From contig NC_092020.1 of assembly GCF_042242105.1 (NCBI RefSeq), positions 8,546,001 through 8,610,000 of the forward strand: a stretch of DNA of 64,000 nt, read 5' to 3'. The stretch is from Pempheris klunzingeri. Lineage: Eukaryota > Chordata > Actinopteri > Acropomatiformes > Pempheridae. Positions 57,860 to 64,000 of this stretch are shown piece after piece; position 1 is the first letter of the stretch, and each line of letters begins with the position of its first letter. The notes beneath the pieces were generated by a model. It was not told the DNA's origin, ran no database searches, and worked only from the letters and a program-made list of their open reading frames with translations. Position numbers and translations under genes: made by a program.

Positions 57860-60615
57860 ATGACAGAACACTGTTTCAGATGGAAATAAACTATACTATA
57901 ATGTCAATGAGACTCCCAAACACTGGATGAAAAATCATGTTTAATGTTGTTATAGCAGGGAAAAAAAAACACTGACTGATTTACTAGCAGTTAAATAAAT
58001 AAATAAATATCTGTTGTCCATAGCTGCTTTACACTGTTAGTTCTATAAATCTGCAGCCTCTGATCTGAAATGTTGTAGCACCAGAGTGCAGTACCACTGT
58101 CCACTGTGTTTACTTTAATTAAACTAAATGCACGGCGCTTCAAAGTAGTGATACACACCTCTACACACACCGGACTGCTCTGTTACTGCTCTGTATGCTG
58201 ACGCTGGATTTTCAAATCTTTTTTTAAAAAAAATTCATTGGCTCGTGTTCTATTGTTGAGATGCTTCAGTGCTGCTGGAACCAGTGGTGTCTGTCTTTGT
58301 GATTCTGAAGAGGCCCAGACCAGGACACCTCATCACGTAACTTGAGCTCCTGCACACATTAAATAATGCTATTCTATTTCAAGTGCTCCCTCTGCAAGGA
58401 CCAAAATCCGTTTTGTTCCCAAACCTGAGACGGTATTACTGGTCTATTAAGTCACGTGTTGCATTGTTTTACTTTCTTACTGGAGGCTCTTCCTGTATGA
58501 GCAGGCATCATCACCGAACCTCTCATTACAGCTGTGTCTATACTTGGGGATACTCCTCTAATTTCTTTCTTCTCTTCATATGAAAGCTCTTCTAGCATTA
58601 GAGTCAGCTGTGCCAAACACACTATACTTCCTAAAAAACACCTTTTGAAACATTTCACATCACCAAAATACAAGCAGACAACATCTGAACCATCACCATC
58701 ACGATTCAAAAATCTCACACTTTTAAACCTAAGGGGGGGGGGGCTCTTTGCTCTATACAGCTTTGATGTCATATGCTAATTATTATTGTTATTGTCTGCC
58801 TGTATTTGTAATGTCTGTAACTGTAAAGTTCAATAAGAAATATTGTTTAATCGCTTCTCTCTCTCTCTCTCTCTGATGGAGCACGGTAGCAAGAGGGGAG
58901 AGGTAAAAGGCAGTAGATGTCATTTAAAGAAGGGAACCAATGAAAGTGAATGTAGAAGTATAGAGCCTGAAGCTCAGATGTTCTACACATTGACTCTGGA
59001 GGCCTAACATGTCCGGTTATGCGTACACAGACTAGTAGAAGCGAGTTTGTGACACTGTGTCATTTATTGTGAGGTCTGATGCTGCGTGCTGTGTGTCATA
59101 ACTGAAATGCTATTGGACTGCTGTAACATGAACTACTTTTCTATAATCATCGGACTCATTAGCTGTCGGAAAACCCCTTTTAGCTCCTGGCTGCGGACTT
59201 GTTGTGCTGCGTGACCACATTATTGCATTTTGCCGTTCTGCTCGCATGATTACATACAAAAACACACAGACTTTCAAACTTCGAGCTCAAATAACCCTGC
59301 TGACTTCATACATAAAGATTATTTTCTCTGACGTAGATGAAGCTTCACCAGAGACCTAGAAACATTAGACAGCTGTTGTATTCCTCCAGATGAGGAAACT
59401 GACACATTTCACGAGACACAGATTTTTGTTTGTTTGAGGTTTCTTCCTGTTAAAGGGGAGTTTTTCCTGCCGCTGTTTCCTAATATAATATCTGATGCTG
59501 CTCATGTGGGGATTCTTGAATCCTTCATGTTGAATTCCTGAATGGTTGGGTCTCTCTCTTATTAAAGAGTTTGGTCTAGACCTGCTCTTTATGGAAAGAG
59601 TCTTGAGATAACGCTGTTGTGAGTTGGCGCTGTATAAATAAAGATTGATTAAAGATTGAGATTGATTTTTAAAAATGAAAAAAGTAACGACGGGGCTGAA
59701 AACCACGTGTAATGTGTAACAATAGCACATTATGTAATAACTTTGATGACAATGTAATGATATGGTGCAGTATGTGATAACAAACCAGAATAGAGAGAAC
59801 TTTTCCACTTCACTTAAAAGCTCAGGTAAGCACTTTACTTTTGGTGTCACTGAACAAATATTCCATAATACCCTTTCACTGTATTGTAATTCAAGAAGAA
59901 AAAAATGACACATCTGCACTTCCTCTTGTCTCTGTTTTCAGTCTTTAGTAAATCATTGTCATCCCTGATGAGAGACTTTAGCCAATCACAGCTCCTTTCA
60001 GAAAGGGGTGCTCCTATTGGCTGTCCTACGTGTGCAGATGATTGCGTACGTGCTGTTGAAAGCTAATAGTTGATAATTATAAATGATACATCCGTGAGTG
60101 AAAGCCTGATTCCACAGCAGAGAGTCCTGCAGGAAAAGTTGCACTGGCAACAAGTGCCTTCGCTTCGAAGCCAAAAAACAGGAAGACGGACTTATTGAAG
60201 AGAGAGTCTAAAAAAAGAGGCTGGCATCAAGGCAGCAGAACATCGATAGATCAACATGTCACACATCCTTCTGTTCAAACTATGACTGATGGTCATCCAG
60301 ATAATACTTTACAGTTGCAAAATGTCTAAAATCACAAATTATAAGTAAAAAGAATGCGTTTTTTCCCCTTTAAATGCAATCAAGTGTTGTAAACTTAGTG
60401 CCACGGTAGCTCAGTGCTACAGGGGGCTGTCTGGGGGGCGTTGGGAAACAGCCAGGCTGTCATGTGTAAATGGAAAAAGGAAATGAAAACAGGATTTAGT
60501 GGTCATTTGATGTTACTAAACAGTAAAATATGGATTTTATATAAATGCCTTTTCAATAGAGGGTCTTTGGTTGTGGAACCATTGTGGCCCATTTTCTGTG
60601 TAGTCAAAAGTCCTG

Positions 60616-60652
<37 letters not shown>

Positions 60653-60720
60653 CTCTCTATTAGGAAGGATTACAGTGACACTTGATGTAGTTTTACAGTG
60701 TCCTGATTCAGTGCTATTTA
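57860..60720. other. intergenic, repeat-rich, no gene recognised
   Basis: Holds a (CT)n run near 58855-58873, a G9 run at about 58733, the dispersed repeat at 59440-59655, a SINE/tRNA-like fragment GCCACGGTAGCTCAGTGCTAC near 60401, and (TG)n at 60619-60651. ORFs up to 184 codons lack domain features. Confidence 0.5.
59440..59655 (+). repeat. dispersed repeat copy related to 30790-30985
   Basis: Contains GTTTCTTCCTGTTAAAGGGG, GTTTTTCCTGCC, TGGTTGGGTCTCTCTC and GGCGCTGTATAAATAAAG in the same order as the copy near 30.8 kb. Confidence 0.6.
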
Positions 60721-60724
60721 ACTA

Positions 60725-60830
60725 AATCTTAAACTTTATTCATCCCCAAGGGGCAATTTATTTGTAGCTCTCTCAGCACAAACAACAGACAACCAATAAC
60801 TGATAATTAGATAATTCAACTAGAAAGAAT
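60725..60830 (-). mobile_element. LINE-like tail, reverse orientation
   Basis: Begins TTAAACTTTATTCATCCCCA and AGGGGCAATTTATTTG, the reverse complement of the common LINE end. Short fragment. Confidence 0.45.
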
Positions 60831-61194
60831 GTGATCCGGTTCTCTCGCTCTCTGAGCCACCTGCCAATGAACCAGTTTTCCAGTTTTCACGCATCAAAAA
60901 AGGAAAAACTTTTGGTTGGTTATGATTATTTTATAATAACAGCGGCAAGTTTTGAGAACAAAAGCGGAATTTCACGTTGACATATTGTGCTCAGGCGGTT
61001 CATTTCAGAATGTGGGTGTGAATTGTCGAATGATGCCACACGTTATTACATAATGTGTTGTTGCCACCACCGATTCAGCGGTGTTGTCCGGGGATGTTTG
61101 TTGCGTTTCATCTCCTCAGCAAATAAAAAAAAGGGCGTTCGTCTTAAGGCAGCGAGAGAAGAAGCAGACGAACAATATTACTCCAATGAATTGT

Positions 61195-61700
61195 CCCGCT
61201 CCTGTCTTCCTCCTTCCCTCCCTCTGGTTCCCTTGCTCCATCCCTGTCTGTCCCCTTCCTCTCTCTCTCTCTCTCTCTCTGTCTCCCCCCCTCTCCTGCC
61301 CCCAGTCTCCCTCCCTCCCTCCCTCAGCAGTGTAATAAGTTCCACATGGTATTTAACTTTGCTGTGTAGTGCAGTCAGTTGCCCGTTGCAGAAAAAGCCC
61401 AAATTTAGAAGAAATATGAAAATTGTCAAAACTTTTTTTCATTCAAAAATTTACCCCTCGACACACATCCACTCGTTTTCCCCCTTTCTCCGCTCGCTGT
61501 CCTCCTTCCTCTCTTTTTTCTCTTCCCTTCATCTTTCTTCCCTCCCTTTCGCTCTCTGCACCCTCCCCCTCCTCCCTTTGCATCTCCCTTTTTTGTCTCC
61601 TTTTACAGCTCCTCTTCCCCCTTCTTTCCCTCCCTCTCCCGTCTCATTCCCTGCTCCTCTCCGTTAATCCTTCAGTCTCTCCCGTCCCTCCATCTTTCCC
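61195..61700 (+). repeat. ~500-bp pyrimidine-rich tract
   Basis: The plus strand is overwhelmingly C and T (CTCCCT, TCTCTC and CCTTTC runs), with one less biased interruption at about 61325-61445. It creates a Ser/Pro/Leu-rich ORF on the plus strand, which is not a gene. Confidence 0.8.
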
Positions 61701-61967
61701 AGACAGACTCCACAGGTCACCAGTTGAGCCTCCTCGGTTCCTCTGACATCAGTCATGTTCAGGGGGGCATTCCCTGGTTGTAAGGCCCGCCCCCCCCACT
61801 GACCATACAAGGTAACAGTGGAATGCATGGCTTGGCAGTCCATCTCCTTCATAAGAAGAGACACAAACAGAGAGAGCAGAGGGTGTTCCACGCTGATGAG
61901 CGGTCCTGTTTTTGTCTCATTTGAACTTGAGTTTACTCTAAAATGACTTTCTATCTTAATATCGTAG

Positions 61968-62148
61968 AGAACTCCAGAAGGAGGACAGTCACCGCTGTTG
62001 TGTGAGCAGCCTCATAGTAGACAACAAGCCACGCAGCAGCCGATTCATCTCATCCAGTGAATCCAAGAAACCAGCCAGAGGAAACCTCATCGGTCCAGCA
62101 GTGCAGATGGCAGCTACCAGCAGCACGTCAGCTGACCTACAGCAGAAG
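61968..62148 (+). CDS. candidate internal exon of an unidentified plus-strand gene
   Basis: Open throughout (60 codons), with an acceptor ending TCGTAG after a T-rich stretch and a donor AAG then GTATGA. It would code ELQKEDSHRCCVSSLIVDNK, a Ser/Lys-rich middle with FISSSESKKPARGNLIG, and STSADLQQK at its end. I do not recognise the family, and I found no partner exon with certainty. It could instead be a first coding exon starting at ATG 62107 (MAATSSTSADLQQK), or a chance ORF. It is downstream of FBXO38, in an otherwise gene-free stretch. Confidence 0.25.
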
Positions 62149-62187
62149 GTATGATCAGAGTTTACTCTCAGCACTTCTTCTGAAGTG

Positions 62188-62220
62188 CTCCTGTTACATA
62201 TATATACATATATATATATA

Positions 62221-62265
<45 letters not shown>
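62188..62265. repeat. (TA)n microsatellite
   Basis: TATATA run with a few interruptions (CATATA, TTTATA), about 40 nt after the candidate exon donor at 62148. Confidence 0.95.
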
Positions 62266-62269
62266 CAGA

Positions 62270-63404
62270 AGCACACATAACATCGCTGTCAATGTTTTTT
62301 TTATTCAGAAATGTGTTTTACTATCTTTACGCTGCACCTTGAACTTTGCTTGAATTAGGTCATCCACTACGGAGAGCATCATGTTATTAAGCCTGGCTGG
62401 TTCATGAGAAAAGTGTGCACAGCGTTACAATACTAAGAATTCATATGTTGATTATTCTCCCCAACATGGTTTTGGCTGGTCCAAGATTAACAGTTAGCAA
62501 TTATGAGCATAAGGAGGAGATCTGTTGGTGTCGAGCCCACTGGCACACCCACTGATGTGATGCTAAATTAGGTCATTAGTGTCAGAGAATCAGGACGGAT
62601 GCTCACGACGTGACGTCTGCTACATCCCAGGTGATGCCCAGACGTGCCGGCCAGCATTGTAAGTGTCCATAGACATTTACATAGTAATACCACAGCGGTG
62701 TATAGATATCACCGCTCTGCATTTTCAGATGGATGCAGTGAGTAAATGACACTTTGCAACATTAATCATGCACATCTATCAGCAAGTGTGACGCAGACCA
62801 AGCAACCATTTTTTTTTCTTGAACTTAGCTCACACAGTGTATGATCATATTCTAGGAGCCCTGAAATGGATGACCTGACTCGAGAATATTTCAAATGCAA
62901 TTCTTTTCACTTCAGTCCTTGTAGAGTTACAACAAGCAAAATGCCATTTTTATTTGCTCTTATTGAACCATAATTTCTTTTCTCTAAATGAAAGTACCCA
63001 AAGAACATTAAATCTTTGTTGACGGGGACAGAAAAACTTCTACTTCTGCTAAAAAAAAAAACTGTTAACTTTGCACTTTTGCTTGCTTGTAACTTTCCCC
63101 CCCTTAAATGAAAAGCTACTCTCTGGTTGAACTGATCCTTAACAGCACACACATGCAGTACTCTGTTTTAAGGTGTCACAGGTCACTGAGCTCCCTTAGA
63201 GGGGGGAGAATCATGTGAAAAAAAAAAAGGTCGGGGTGCGATAGAGTCCTTAAATGGTAAAAGTGGAGCAACGACCTTGATGTGAAACCTTCCTGGAGAA
63301 CATCGATCTCACACAATGTCTCATCTCACACAGTAGGCCAGCATCAGTGAGGGGGACCAAGTGCACACCAGACAGCATGTGTGATGAGCGGTGGGTTTTG
63401 AACC

Positions 63405-63456
<52 letters not shown>

Positions 63457-64000
63457 ACCACACAGTACCAGTACAAGTCCACACGTATATTTACTTGAGC
63501 AGGGTGTTTGCAGTTTGTCCTCTGGTGTCTTGACTAACCTGTAAATCACGGCTTCAAACCAAATCAACGGGAACTATTTTCTGTTAATAGCTTACGGTGC
63601 CTGTCACTCGTTGTGCTCATGAATTCTAAGTGTCATATTGAGGTCCCTGTTCCCCAAATCCAGCTACTAAAATACATGTTGTAACCACCCCCCCCCCACC
63701 CCCCACCCCCCTCCGCAGCCAGGAGCTCCTGCCCTGCTGAGGAATGGGGTGGACATGAGAAAGTGTATGAGGAGAGGAAAAAGAGGAAATGCTGTATTTA
63801 TGTACTGAGCAGTCAAAAGTCTTAAGGGCGCTGCGTTAGGAGTACTTTCACATAACCCCCTACCCACACACACCCTCCCACCAATCCCCTTCTGGGACCG
63901 AGAGCCTGTGATTCCCAGGGTCAATTTCACATGGGAGATGTCACATGGGAGGGAGGGGGGGGGAGGAAAGGGGGTAGCAAGAGGATGAGGGAATGATAAG
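62270..64000. other. intergenic to window end, no gene recognised
   Basis: Contains (CA)n at 63406-63453 and a C-rich tract at 63687-63713. The ORFs are short and unsupported. Confidence 0.45.
63406..63453. repeat. (CA)n microsatellite
   Basis: About 24 pure CA units. Confidence 0.95.

Noticed and set aside
59365-59919. 184-codon minus-strand ORF
   Set aside because: Overlaps the dispersed repeat at 59440-59655, AT-rich, no domain.
60395-60440. tRNA-like GGTAGCTCAGTGCTAC box
   Set aside because: Only a partial A-box-like arm; no full tRNA cloverleaf, most likely a SINE fragment.
60987-61667. 226-codon Ser/Pro/Leu-rich ORF
   Set aside because: Produced by the pyrimidine-rich tract lacking stop codons; no domain or codon signature.

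Overview
The window is vertebrate nuclear DNA, almost certainly from a teleost fish and probably a percomorph. The reasons are intron-rich vertebrate genes with mostly short introns, many (CA)n tracts, Tc1/mariner relics, and LINE and dispersed repeats of kinds typical of fish. No operons, prophages, CRISPR arrays or other prokaryotic systems are present. I found no gene system that looks undescribed; the interesting points are splicing, uORF and repeat features inside known genes.

Four protein-coding genes could be rebuilt exon by exon with consistent reading phases. On the minus strand, in tandem, are ABHD18 (coding 2859-11440, 13 exons, 465 aa, putative 5' UTR exon near 14.2 kb), IGBP1 (15654-18672, 3 coding exons, 360 aa) and MAGT1 (22709-29112, 10 coding exons, 328 aa, apparently with a long 3' UTR to about 19.95 kb). 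On the plus strand, divergent from MAGT1, is FBXO38 (34020-50641, 20 coding exons, about 1238 aa, putative 5' UTR exon ending at 31317). These genes are not one pathway: a mitochondrial alpha/beta hydrolase, a PP2A regulator, an ER oligosaccharyltransferase/Mg-transport subunit, and an F-box protein. Their human orthologues lie on chromosomes 4, X, X and 5, so the block looks like fish-type synteny.

Notable structure includes a textbook U12-type AT-AC intron in ABHD18, a GC-AG intron in FBXO38 just after a polyN/polyQ-coding exon, several 3' splice sites whose pyrimidine tract is a TG repeat, short uORFs before FBXO38 and ABHD18, and a 37-bp-stem hairpin upstream of IGBP1. Two near-identical mariner-like elements lie in opposite orientation about 9 kb apart, and there are several TIR-bearing MITEs.

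From about 52.3 kb to the end the sequence is mostly intergenic: LINE tails, dispersed repeats, microsatellites, C-rich tracts and a ~500-bp pyrimidine-rich block. One candidate exon of an unidentified plus-strand gene lies at 61968-62148.
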